Below are positions 18,179 through 26,314 of a stretch of DNA of 64,000 nucleotides, piece after piece (position 1 is the stretch's first letter; every line of letters starts with the position of its first letter). The DNA is from Desulfuromonadaceae bacterium (GTDB lineage: Bacteria > Desulfobacterota > Desulfuromonadia > Geobacterales > Pseudopelobacteraceae): contig JAQUHA010000002.1 of the NCBI GenBank assembly GCA_028683855.1, positions 1 through 64,000 on the forward strand. The letters run 5' to 3'. The translations under genes and the position numbers were made by a program. The notes beneath the pieces were generated by a model. That model did not search any database. It was not told where the DNA came from and saw only the letters and a program-made list of their open reading frames with translations.

Positions 18179-19855
18179 ATGCCGCTTCGAATTGTAATTA
18201 TTGGCGCTAACGCAGCGGGAGCCAAGGCGGCTTCCAAAGCAAAACGAATGAGACCAGAGGCATCCATTACGGTAATTGACCGCGGAAGTTTCATCTCATA
18301 TGGCGCTTGCGGCATACCATATTTTGTATCTGATGCAGTCAGCGACGAAAAGGAGTTGATGAGTACTCCGGTTGGTGTCGTGCGAGATGCTAATTTTTTC
18401 AGGAAGGTCAAAGGGGTCGAGGTTATCACCGAAACCGATGTCACAGAAATTGATCGCCAGAACAGACAGGTCACGCTCCAGACCATCGGAAGCGGGGTAA
18501 AATCTACGCTTCCGTACGACCGGCTCATTATTGCAACCGGTAGTTCTCCGGTCATCCCACCCCTACCCGGCTCTAATCTCCCCGGGATAATTACCGTAAA
18601 AAGCATTGAGGACGCTGTGCTTCTTAAAGAGATGGCTAGCTCCGGTAATCGGGCATGCATCATCGGGGCAGGACTGATCGGACTGGAGACAGTTGAGGCA
18701 CTGGCAACCCGTGGCATGGATGTTACGGTTGTCGAGATGCAAGAGCAGATTCTGCCCGGAATACTTGATTCTGAAATGGCTGCCATTCTTGAACAGAGCA
18801 TTACCCAGCGGGGCGTAACAGTCTTGAAACAGTGTCGCGTCTCCGGTTTTGGCGGGGGTGACCGGGTTGAAAATGTTGTTACAGATCGGGGGGTAATATC
18901 GGCGGATCTGGTTGTTCTTGCCATTGGAGCCAGACCGAATATTGAACTTGCCCAAAATGCCGGTTTGACTATAGGCATAACCGGAGCGATTTCGGTGGAT
19001 GATCATCTGCGCACATCCGATCCCACTATTTACGCCTGTGGTGACTGCTGTGAAACGGTAAATATTGTTACAGGACAGAAGATATATGCTCCCCTCGGGA
19101 GCACCGCAAACAAGCAGGGGCGTGTGGCAGGAATTAACGTAACCGGAGGAGATGCGACATTTAGCGGTGTGCTCGGAACTGCGATACTCAGAGTATTTGA
19201 AGCTAACGCGGGGAAAACCGGTTTGACTGAAACGGCTGCACTCGCTGCCGGTTATGATGTTGAGACAGTACTCTCACCAGCGCCGGATCGGGCGCATTTT
19301 TTTCCGGGGGCTAAACCGATTGCACTTAAACTGGTGGCGGAGAGGAAGAGCGGTCGCCTCCTCGGACTACAGGCAGTCGGGTCGGGAGCGGTTGATAAAA
19401 GGATCGATGTTGCAGCGACTGCCATCAGCTTTCGCGCAACCACAGACCAGATATCACACATCGACCTCGCCTATGCCCCTCCATTCTCTGCAGCTATGGA
19501 TAATCTTATCGTTGCGGCAGATATTCTTAAAAACAAACTTTCAGGCGAAGCAAAAGGGATTTCCCCGCACGAAGTCAAGCGCAAGATGGAGGATGAGAGT
19601 GACGATTTCATCCTTCTGGATGTCCGCTCCCCTGCCGAGCACGAAGCTGTCCGGATAGCCGGGGCAAAACTTGTTCCGCTCGGTGCTTTGCGGGATAAAC
19701 TTGATTCACTGCCAAAGGATAAAGAGATTATCGCTTACTGCAAGATCAGTTTACGGGGCTACGAAGCTCAGAAAATACTGAATGCGGCCGGCTTTACAAA
19801 TGTCAGCTTCATTGACGGGGGCATTCTCACCTGGCCGTATGAGTTTGAAAAGTAG
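18179..19855 (+). CDS. CoA-disulfide reductase-like FAD oxidoreductase fused to rhodanese
   Basis: About 558 residues. Residues 1-445 are a pyridine-nucleotide-disulfide oxidoreductase: FAD-binding VIIGANAAGAKAASKAKR, single redox Cys44 in SYGACGIPYF, NAD(P)-binding CIIGAGLIGLETVEAL, and the ATG/YACGDCCE FAD motif. Residues about 465-558 are a rhodanese domain with the active-site-like loop AYCKISLRGYEA (Cys521). Such CoADR-rhodanese fusions reduce CoA disulfides, persulfides or polysulfides. ATG at 18179 has AAGGAGA upstream; an upstream in-frame extension overlaps DUF134 and is disfavoured. Cytoplasmic. Confidence 0.9.
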   Translation: MPLRIVIIGANAAGAKAASKAKRMRPEASITVIDRGSFISYGACGIPYFVSDAVSDEKELMSTPVGVVRDANFFRKVKGVEVITETDVTEIDRQNRQVTLQTIGSGVKSTLPYDRLIIATGSSPVIPPLPGSNLPGIITVKSIEDAVLLKEMASSGNRACIIGAGLIGLETVEALATRGMDVTVVEMQEQILPGILDSEMAAILEQSITQRGVTVLKQCRVSGFGGGDRVENVVTDRGVISADLVVLAIGARPNIELAQNAGLTIGITGAISVDDHLRTSDPTIYACGDCCETVNIVTGQKIYAPLGSTANKQGRVAGINVTGGDATFSGVLGTAILRVFEANAGKTGLTETAALAAGYDVETVLSPAPDRAHFFPGAKPIALKLVAERKSGRLLGLQAVGSGAVDKRIDVAATAISFRATTDQISHIDLAYAPPFSAAMDNLIVAADILKNKLSGEAKGISPHEVKRKMEDESDDFILLDVRSPAEHEAVRIAGAKLVPLGALRDKLDSLPKDKEIIAYCKISLRGYEAQKILNAAGFTNVSFIDGGILTWPYEFEK

Positions 19856-19936
19856 TGAGCTGAAAATCAGACGCGTCCGGATCGAGCCATAAATAATAGT
19901 TTAAACGAAAAACATTGGAACCAGCGGGGTAATAAA

Positions 19937-20245
19937 ATGAAGGCAAAGGAATTGGCACAACTGATATCAACAAAATCAGCGCCGGTAATACTGGATGTAA
20001 GAAGTGGTATGGAGTTTAATTCCGGCCATATCCCAGGTGCAATCCACGCACCGAGTATGAGAATTCTGCTTAGCATGGCTCACCTGCCAAAAGACAAAAA
20101 CAGCAGACTGGTAATCACCTGTGAACATGGCCCCCGGGCGCAGATGGCGCAAGGGCTGTTGAGTTTGTACGGATACAAGAATTCAACCCTTCTTGAGGGA
20201 CATATGTCCGGCTGGCGTAATGCCGGACTGAAAATGGAACGATAG
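19937..20245 (+). CDS. Single-domain rhodanese-like protein
   Basis: A 102-residue rhodanese domain: PVILDVRSGMEFNSGHIPGAIHAP and active-site Cys in VITCEHGPRAQMAQGLL. No signal peptide, so cytoplasmic. It lies 81 bases after the CoADR-rhodanese gene on the same strand, and presumably handles sulfane sulfur in the same pathway. Confidence 0.85.
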   Translation: MKAKELAQLISTKSAPVILDVRSGMEFNSGHIPGAIHAPSMRILLSMAHLPKDKNSRLVITCEHGPRAQMAQGLLSLYGYKNSTLLEGHMSGWRNAGLKMER

Positions 20246-20285
20246 AGAGTTGGATAACATCAAACAGATATGAGGAGTTAAAACC

Positions 20286-20684
20286 GTGAAAAAAGAAATT
20301 CTTGGACTCATCACCGCAGCAGTTATCGCAACAGCATCATTAGCTTCAGCAGCATCAAGTGCCCCGCTCAGCACCCCTGTTTTAAAACAGACCATCGGTG
20401 CAAATGGAAAACCGACCCTCGTCTTTTTTCAGAACCCTTATGGTGGTCCGTGCAGAGCCCAGAAACAGGAGCTGGACAAGCTTTCTGAAATGCGAAAGGG
20501 GGTTTTCAACATTGCCCCGGTAAACGCGATGGATCAGAATGACCAGAAAGCATTTTATGACTACGGCGTAAGAAGTCTCCCTTCACTTGTGCTGGTTGAT
20601 AAATCGGGTAAAATCAACAAAGTATTCCCCCCGGGTATACAGAGCATTGAAACAATTTCCTCGGCTCTTGACAGGTTGAAGTAA
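20286..20684 (+). CDS. Periplasmic thioredoxin-like protein with one-cysteine active site
   Basis: A 132-residue thioredoxin-fold protein with signal peptide (about residues 1-25). Where thioredoxins have WCGPC, this reads YGGPC (residues 52-56): the N-terminal nucleophilic Cys is Gly53 and only Cys56 remains. The downstream cis-Pro region is present (YGVRSLPSLVLVDKSGK). It overlaps ccdA-like by one base, so it is probably the CcdA partner. Without the first Cys, ordinary dithiol exchange is not possible; a monothiol or binding role is inferred. Confidence 0.82.
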   Translation: MKKEILGLITAAVIATASLASAASSAPLSTPVLKQTIGANGKPTLVFFQNPYGGPCRAQKQELDKLSEMRKGVFNIAPVNAMDQNDQKAFYDYGVRSLPSLVLVDKSGKINKVFPPGIQSIETISSALDRLK

Positions 20685-21325
20685 TGGATTTTAGCATCAT
20701 CTCGGTATTTATGGCTATAGGCGCCGGCCTGGCAAGCGTCTTGTCTCCCTGCGTCCTGCCGGTAATTCCAATCATCATGGCCGGTGCAGAACGGGAAGAC
20801 AGGCTGCGCCCCCTGATTGTGGTTACCGGATTGGCAATCTCATTCATGGCTATGGGTGCAATCTCGTCGCTGTTTGGAGCGATGCTGATCGGCAAGACAA
20901 GGTATATTGAGATAGCGGGATCCACAATAATTGTAATCATGGGGCTGATGGTAATATTCAACCTGAATATTTTTAAACGTTTCAGCAGTTTATCAAACAT
21001 CAGAATTGGAGGAGAAGGAAGGGTTGGTGGATTGATTCTGGGGATGTCGCTCGGCTTAATCTGGGTACCATGCGTAGGTCCCTTTCTGTCAACTACACTG
21101 ACTATGGTTGCCACCAGCGGTCAGTTGGTAAGCGGAATAATACTGCTTGGGTTCTATTCACTCGGTTTGGCAATACCTATGCTTATCGTTGGATACTCGT
21201 CTCAATTTATTCAGAACAGAATAAAAGGGCTGCTGAAACATGACCTTATGCTGCGGTATGTAACCGGCGGGACTTTGGTCGTTTTTGGGCTTTATTCAAT
21301 AATTGCCGGCAATATGGCGTTCTGA
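20684..21325 (+). CDS. ccdA: CcdA-family transmembrane thiol-reductant transporter
   Basis: A 213-residue protein with about six hydrophobic helices. The two CcdA/DsbD-beta cysteine motifs are seen: LSPCVLPVIPIIM (about residue 24) and WVPCVGPFLSTT (about residue 129). It moves reducing equivalents from cytoplasmic thioredoxin across the inner membrane to periplasmic partners, for cytochrome c maturation or thiol repair. The overlapping thioredoxin-like gene is the likely partner. Confidence 0.88.
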   Translation: MDFSIISVFMAIGAGLASVLSPCVLPVIPIIMAGAEREDRLRPLIVVTGLAISFMAMGAISSLFGAMLIGKTRYIEIAGSTIIVIMGLMVIFNLNIFKRFSSLSNIRIGGEGRVGGLILGMSLGLIWVPCVGPFLSTTLTMVATSGQLVSGIILLGFYSLGLAIPMLIVGYSSQFIQNRIKGLLKHDLMLRYVTGGTLVVFGLYSIIAGNMAF

Positions 21326-21382
21326 TCAACAGTTTCCTCTGGCAGAGCCGTACAGTATGCAGTGAATACCCCTTCTCGATAA

Positions 21383-21434
21383 TGCACCCGCGCAATCATG
21401 TGCAAACGGTATTGGCAAGGTGCAAAATATGCAC
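21383..21434. promoter_or_regulatory. Cluster of TGCAC/GTGCA inverted repeats
   Basis: TGCAC (21383-21387) and GTGCA (21400-21404) are 12 bases apart. GTGCA (21420-21424) and TGCAC (21430-21434) are 5 bases apart. The cluster lies 65-115 bases upstream of a sigma-54-type promoter, the usual place for an enhancer. The spacing does not match the NtrC site found near nifB. Confidence 0.4.
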
Positions 21435-21499
21435 TGCAACAGCTTCTAAAGCTCGTTATAACAGAAGAAATGCTCTATAGTTTCAGTATGTTGGAGTTT

Positions 21500-21515
21500 T
21501 GGCATACCATCTGCT
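21500..21515 (+). promoter_or_regulatory. Sigma-54 promoter upstream of small secreted gene
   Basis: TGGCATACCATCTGCT has GG and GC elements with exactly 10 bases between, as sigma-54 requires. Predicted start is near 21526, 36 bases before the ATG at 21562. Confidence 0.6.
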
Positions 21516-21561
21516 CATATATAGTCAGATAAATTATCTCGACATAATAAGGAGCAAGATC

Positions 21562-21882
21562 ATGAAAAAGCAGATTTTTACAACAGTAGCAGTAGTTGGA
21601 CTTTTAGTGGCGGTTGCCGCAGGTGATGTATTGGCAGCAGGTAAAGGTGGTAACGGTAAGCGTAACGGGACTTGCGTTTCAACTCAGAGCGCAAACGGTA
21701 CTTCGACCGCTGTTACACGACCTGCCGGTTCGCAACGCAGAGACGGAACATTTCTCGCGACAGGTGTAACTGCGAATGGTTCGACCACCCGTCAGGGTAA
21801 AGGTAAGGGGTTGATGGATGGGTCAGGATTAGCTGCCACAGCACCGGTAGCTGCGACTACAGCTGAAACTACAAATCCATAA
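21562..21882 (+). CDS. Small secreted Gly/Thr/Ala-rich protein
   Basis: A 106-residue protein with a clear signal peptide (MKKQIFTTVAVVGLLVAVAAGDVLAAG) and a low-complexity mature part (GKGGNGKRNGTCVS, repeated NGTST/TNGST patterns). ATG at 21562 has AAGGAGC upstream. No family recognised. A strong terminator follows, so it is largely a separate transcript from the sigma-54-type promoter. Confidence 0.7.
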   Translation: MKKQIFTTVAVVGLLVAVAAGDVLAAGKGGNGKRNGTCVSTQSANGTSTAVTRPAGSQRRDGTFLATGVTANGSTTRQGKGKGLMDGSGLAATAPVAATTAETTNP

Positions 21883-21897
21883 AAGTATCACAACTAT

Positions 21898-21932
21898 GCC
21901 GGTCAGACTAATCAAGTCTGGCCGGTTTTTTT
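21898..21932 (+). terminator. Rho-independent terminator
   Basis: GCCGGTCAGACT and AGTCTGGCCGG pair around AATCA with one mismatch, followed by eight T. Strong form. It separates the small secreted gene from the next operon or attenuates read-through into it. Confidence 0.85.
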
Positions 21933-21956
21933 CTCTTAAAAATGGAGATTGCGGAT

Positions 21957-22511
21957 ATGAAACAGGTCCTTTTTATATTAATAGCTTTAGCCATGATCTC
22001 AGCCAGCGTTAATAACGCCAATGCATTCTGGGGTAGTGAAAGACGCTACAACCCGAGTGGTCTGGATGTTACAGCCGGTTACGATGTAAATACCGTAACG
22101 ACTATCCATGGAACAGTTATTACTCCCCCCGCAAAAGCAGAACAGGGAGAACATACTCAAATGGCTATAGCCACAGAACATGGAACAGCCATTATTCTCC
22201 TTGGACCTTGGTCTTTCTGGGAAAAACAGGCATTTACGGTTGCTCTCAATGAGGAGATCTATATTACCGGTTCACGAGCTCAGGGTAAGGATGGCTCTGT
22301 TTATATTTTTGCACAGCGTATTGAAAACGGAACAAGTGGTGTTTCAGTTATGTTGCGTTCTGCCAACGGTGCTGCAGTATGGTCTCATGGTGGGCGTTCT
22401 GCAACCGGTTCTGCCCGCGGTTCCAGCGGCGGAACAGTTCAGCGTTACGGTAACAGGGGTGGAACTGGTGGCGGCTACCGGAGCGGAATGAATGGCGGTG
22501 GCAGAAGATGA
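21957..22511 (+). CDS. Secreted protein with OB-like core and Gly-rich tail
   Basis: About 184 residues. ATG at 21957 is preferred over 21942 because GGAG lies 9 bases upstream and the signal peptide then starts correctly (MKQVLFILIALAMISASVNNANAF). The middle (VTTIHGTVITPP...TAIILLGPWSFWEKQ...EEIYITGSRAQGKDGSVYIFAQRI) looks like a small beta-barrel. The last 50 residues are Gly/Arg/Ser-rich (GGTGGGYRSGMNGGGRR). It overlaps the next gene by 4 bases. Function unknown; probably periplasmic, nucleic-acid- or metal-binding by composition only. Confidence 0.72.
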   Translation: MKQVLFILIALAMISASVNNANAFWGSERRYNPSGLDVTAGYDVNTVTTIHGTVITPPAKAEQGEHTQMAIATEHGTAIILLGPWSFWEKQAFTVALNEEIYITGSRAQGKDGSVYIFAQRIENGTSGVSVMLRSANGAAVWSHGGRSATGSARGSSGGTVQRYGNRGGTGGGYRSGMNGGGRR

Positions 22512-23440
22512 AATATTTGCGAATAATTTCCTCAGTCTTAAACGCAATACTCCTGCTGTTCTTTTTAGGAGATCTCTCGTGGGGTATAGAACTCTCCGAA
22601 AAACCACCAGTCGCTTCTATTAGTATTGGTGGTGATTTCAGTTCTGGAAATTACAATTCTGATAATACAACCCGCAGAACCTATATTCCTCTCATTATAA
22701 ATTGGTATCCAGAAGAGCGTATTGACCTTAGTGTCGAGTTACCGTTTATAAGCCAGACTAGTTCTTATACGTTAACGCCTACGGATGTGACAGCCGATAC
22801 GACGGCTAAAAAGTCTGTTGCAAGAGGGCCGGGCAGCGGTGCTCTTATTCATACGGCTTTGCCAACAAACACGGTCACTTCAGGTGCTCTGCAGTCTAAT
22901 ACTTCCTCGACCGGCACTTCAACACCTTACGCTGCTTCATATAACCGTAGCTCTTCAGTTTCCGGATTGGGCGATATTATCCTCCGTGCGGGTTATATTA
23001 TTGCGTTTGAAGATGGCTTCCTGCCGCAACTTAGAACATCAATATTTATCAAAACACCGACCGCATCGGTATCAGATGGTCTTGGAACAGGTAAATTAGA
23101 TTTCGGCGGAGGTTTTGATCTGTCAAAATGGATTGGTTCTGTCAGATTTGCAGGGGAGGCGCTATACAACTATCAGGGTAAGGTGGATGGCTGGGGTCTG
23201 AAGAATTACATCAATTACAGCGGTACGTTGGGCTATCAATTGACGGATGAAATTCAGCCTATGCTTGTAATTAATGGTGCCACATCTCCATCGATTTATG
23301 ATGATGATCTGCTTGAAGCTCGCGCTCGTCTGTTCTGGTCTGTCACTACTGCGACAGCGTTAGACCTTTATGTTTCGCGTGGTATCAGTAAAAGCAGTCC
23401 TGATTACGCTGGCGGGATTGCTGTTATTTATTCGTTCTGA
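22508..23440 (+). CDS. Predicted outer-membrane beta-barrel protein
   Basis: A 310-residue protein with signal peptide (to about residue 27) and alternating amphipathic strands ending in an aromatic C-terminus (GGIAVIYSF), as in outer-membrane barrels of the phenol-degradation meta-pathway transporter type. The segments GLGDIILRAGYIIAFEDGFLP and SIFIKTPTAS fit that group. It overlaps the upstream secreted gene by 4 bases and the kinase gene by one base, so it is in one operon with the two-component system. Confidence 0.7.
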   Translation: MKYLRIISSVLNAILLLFFLGDLSWGIELSEKPPVASISIGGDFSSGNYNSDNTTRRTYIPLIINWYPEERIDLSVELPFISQTSSYTLTPTDVTADTTAKKSVARGPGSGALIHTALPTNTVTSGALQSNTSSTGTSTPYAASYNRSSSVSGLGDIILRAGYIIAFEDGFLPQLRTSIFIKTPTASVSDGLGTGKLDFGGGFDLSKWIGSVRFAGEALYNYQGKVDGWGLKNYINYSGTLGYQLTDEIQPMLVINGATSPSIYDDDLLEARARLFWSVTTATALDLYVSRGISKSSPDYAGGIAVIYSF

Positions 23441-24666
23441 TGCGAAAAATTGAACTTCTGCTAATTATCATCCCGTTCTGTTTCACCCTTCTGGTAGGAT
23501 GGTTCTCTTGGAGTGCCTTTCATGCCGCTCCACAGGTTGCTGCTGAAAATCTGCGCGGCGCAGCACTTTCCAGCGCGTCTGCTATCGAACAGCTGGCAGA
23601 TATAGATGAACACTGTAAATCATTAAGCCGGTATACTAACCCCGATATTGCGTATTTCTCGCTTCTTGATAAGAATGGCGTAATAAGCTTTCATACAAAC
23701 CCGCTACTTATAGGAACAGTTTCAAATGAATTGTCTGAAACTTCTGACGCAGCAACCGGCATTTATGAAGGGCGACGAAAACTGGGTACCGGTGAAGAGG
23801 TATATCTACTACAGACAAATATTCATGCAGCCGGCAGTAATTATTTTTTGAGTCTTGCCCTGCATACCTTCAGGGCCGAGCAGGTTATACGGCGTGCACA
23901 AACCGGTGTGATTGTTGTTACCATGCTGACGGTTTCGCTCTGGATTATTACGATTGGACTTATGTTTCTGCTCCGTAGAGATGAAAGACGAAAGAGTGAA
24001 CTGGCTAGAAAAGAGGAGTTGGCTCGTCTTGGTGAGTTGGGAGCCGTAATGGCGCACGAAATACGCAACCCTCTTGCCGGGATCAAGGGGTTTGCCCAGC
24101 TTGTAGAAACTGCAGAAACCATTGAAAGTGCACGTGTATTCGCAGAGAGGATAGTAACTCAGTCTGTTCGCATGGAATCTCTTGTGAACGATCTGCTCTC
24201 TTTTGCTCGTGAGGAGAGAGGTGAAAAGAAACTGGTTGACCTGCAAGAGCTTCTGAATGATAGCGTTATGATAGTTCGCTCAGAGGCTGAACTGCAGAAT
24301 ATAGAGGTCATATACAGACAAGATGGAGCTGTCAGCTCAATGATTGTTTACGACCGGGTTCTGCAGCTTATCCTTAATCTGTTGAAAAACGGGATACAGT
24401 CGATGCCGGAGGGGGGGGAGTTGGAGATTGAACTGGAAAGAGTCCAGTCACTGGCAGTAATAAGAGTTATAGACTCCGGCGCAGGGATACCACCTGAAAA
24501 TATTACTCATATTTTTGAACCATTCTGGACTGACAGAGCAAGGGGTACAGGTCTTGGTCTGGCTCTTTGTAGAAAAGTTGCGTTAGAGCATGGCGGAACC
24601 CTTTCTGTTGATAGCACTGTTGGAGTCGGAACAACTTTTACTTTAAAACTGCCACTGGAGAACTGA
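23440..24666 (+). CDS. Sensor histidine kinase
   Basis: A 408-residue membrane kinase. TM1 is about residues 5-27, a periplasmic sensor domain about 28-150, and TM2 about 155-178. The phosphoacceptor motif MAHEIRNPLAGIKGFAQLVE follows, then the ATPase: LILNLLKNGIQSMPEGG (N box), DSGAGIPPENITHIFEPFW (G1/F) and GTGLGLALCRK (G2). It overlaps the upstream barrel gene and is followed after 4 bases by an NtrC-type regulator, its evident partner. The signal is unknown; it may be sensed in the envelope. Confidence 0.92.
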   Translation: MRKIELLLIIIPFCFTLLVGWFSWSAFHAAPQVAAENLRGAALSSASAIEQLADIDEHCKSLSRYTNPDIAYFSLLDKNGVISFHTNPLLIGTVSNELSETSDAATGIYEGRRKLGTGEEVYLLQTNIHAAGSNYFLSLALHTFRAEQVIRRAQTGVIVVTMLTVSLWIITIGLMFLLRRDERRKSELARKEELARLGELGAVMAHEIRNPLAGIKGFAQLVETAETIESARVFAERIVTQSVRMESLVNDLLSFAREERGEKKLVDLQELLNDSVMIVRSEAELQNIEVIYRQDGAVSSMIVYDRVLQLILNLLKNGIQSMPEGGELEIELERVQSLAVIRVIDSGAGIPPENITHIFEPFWTDRARGTGLGLALCRKVALEHGGTLSVDSTVGVGTTFTLKLPLEN

Positions 24667-24670
24667 TCTA

Positions 24671-26026
24671 ATGTCTGCGACCATACTTATAGTTGAAGAC
24701 GATGCCGTCTTTAGAGAACTGCTTACAACGATTCTGGATACTGCAGGATATACAGTTGCTACAGCTTCCGACGGAGGTGAAGGTCTCCGATGCATTCAAA
24801 GGGAGCGTTTTGATCTTGTCATATCGGATTTGAAAATGCCTGTAAGGGGTGGGCTGGAGCTTTTCAAGATGGTTCAGGAAGAGCCAAATCCTCCGCTTTT
24901 TATTTTCATTACAGCTTTTGGGCGGCTCGAAGAAGCAGTTGGTGCAATCAAAGGGGGGGCTTTTGATTTTCTATCTAAACCTCTTGATAACCCAGCTTCC
25001 CTTTTAAATACGGTTAAGAGAGCCATAGATCAGGTTGAACTCCAGCGTATGAACATTTCTTTGCAGGAGCTTGAAAGTTCTGGATTGCCGCCACGTGAAC
25101 TTCTTTTTAGTGGAAGAGCAATGGAGGCTGTAGAAAAAATGGTGACTGATGTAGCCAGAACACAGACCTCCGTACTACTTACGGGGGAAAGCGGTACCGG
25201 CAAGGAGGTTATTTCCCGCACGATCCATCTTGCAAGTCTTCGAAAAAACGGTCCTTTTATCCCACTTAATTGTGCAGCTATACCGGAAAACCTGTTGGAA
25301 AGTGAGCTCTTTGGTCATGAGCGGGGAGCCTTCACCGGTGCTGTACAGGCGCGGCGCGGGAAATTCGAACTAGCTCAGGGTGGAACAATTTTTCTCGATG
25401 AAATAGGTGAAATGCCGGCTCTTCTGCAGGCAAAACTACTGCGTGTTTTGCAGGAAAGAGTTTTTGAAAGATTGGGTGGTTCGATGCTTATAAAGGCTGA
25501 TGTAAGGGTAATTGCAGCCACAAATAGAGATCTTGCCGTTGAAGTCGCAGAAAAGAGATTTAGAGAAGATCTGTATTACCGTCTGAATGTTTTTCCGATA
25601 ATGCTTCCATCTCTAAGAGAGCGCGCAGATGCAATAAATAAACTTGCCAGGCATTTCTGTGCGGTTTTTTCTGCCGCCGCAGCATCTCGCCGCGTTGTCG
25701 GAATAACGCCTGGGGCGTTGCGTCTGATGGAGTTATATAATTGGCCGGGAAACGTGCGTGAACTTCAAAACGTCATAGAGCGTGGTGTTATATTGGCTAA
25801 TAGAGATATAACAGAGAATGAACTGCCGCAACAGATTATCAACTGTGGGAATAGCGTTAAATTGTCTGAAGGGCTTCTTAAGCATAATGAAAGTGAAACT
25901 ATCAGAGGTGTCCTGCAGAAGTATAGGGGCAATCGCCGTCAGGCGGCACAGGCTTTGGGTATATCGCTTAGAACCCTGCAATATCGCTTGAAAGATCTTG
26001 GATTGATCGGGAAAGATGATGATTAA
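24671..26026 (+). CDS. NtrC-family sigma-54-dependent response regulator
   Basis: A 451-residue regulator. REC domain 1-120 with phosphoacceptor Asp in LVISDLKMP and Lys in FLSKPLD. The AAA+ domain covers about 140-375: Walker A GESGTGKE, the sigma-54 contact loop ERGAFTGA, Walker B GTIFLDEIGEM and the arginine-finger region FREDLYYRL. The C-terminal Fis-type HTH is NRRQAAQALGISLRTLQYRLKDLG. A sigma-54 promoter with an upstream palindrome lies just downstream before the next gene, its probable target. Confidence 0.94.
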   Translation: MSATILIVEDDAVFRELLTTILDTAGYTVATASDGGEGLRCIQRERFDLVISDLKMPVRGGLELFKMVQEEPNPPLFIFITAFGRLEEAVGAIKGGAFDFLSKPLDNPASLLNTVKRAIDQVELQRMNISLQELESSGLPPRELLFSGRAMEAVEKMVTDVARTQTSVLLTGESGTGKEVISRTIHLASLRKNGPFIPLNCAAIPENLLESELFGHERGAFTGAVQARRGKFELAQGGTIFLDEIGEMPALLQAKLLRVLQERVFERLGGSMLIKADVRVIAATNRDLAVEVAEKRFREDLYYRLNVFPIMLPSLRERADAINKLARHFCAVFSAAAASRRVVGITPGALRLMELYNWPGNVRELQNVIERGVILANRDITENELPQQIINCGNSVKLSEGLLKHNESETIRGVLQKYRGNRRQAAQALGISLRTLQYRLKDLGLIGKDDD

Positions 26027-26196
26027 TTCTGTTTGGGCAAAAAAGCAGATAGCTGAATTAATTTTTTACAGTTTTTTCATATCAAACCAAAATTTAGTTA
26101 TTTAACAGAAGGCGTGCCGTCAAATAGCCAACGGTTTTTTTAGAATAATATTTTAAAAATTTCGTTTATTTATTTATAAAAAACAGAAATATGCGT

Positions 26197-26227
26197 AAAA
26201 CAATATAGTTAGAATGTATATTGTTTT
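26197..26227. promoter_or_regulatory. Perfect inverted repeat, likely activator binding site
   Basis: AAAACAATATA (26197-26207) and TATATTGTTTT (26217-26227) are perfect 11-base arms around a 9-base spacer. The centre is about 40 bases upstream of the -24 element. It lies between a regulator gene and its probable target operon, so it is a candidate operator for that regulator. Confidence 0.65.
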
Positions 26228-26251
26228 ATATTATAGAATTATTCATATACT

Positions 26252-26267
26252 TGGAGTTGTAATTGCA
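26252..26267 (+). promoter_or_regulatory. Sigma-54 promoter of the DUF3373/cytochrome operon
   Basis: TGGAGTTGTAATTGCA has GG and GC separated by exactly 10 bases, with the consensus TTGCA -12 element. Predicted start near 26278, 37 bases before the ATG at 26315, which has GGGAGG. Confidence 0.72.
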
Positions 26268-26314
26268 AATTATTCTGCTATATAGACTCAATCTTACAAT
26301 TTGAGGGAGGTAGT

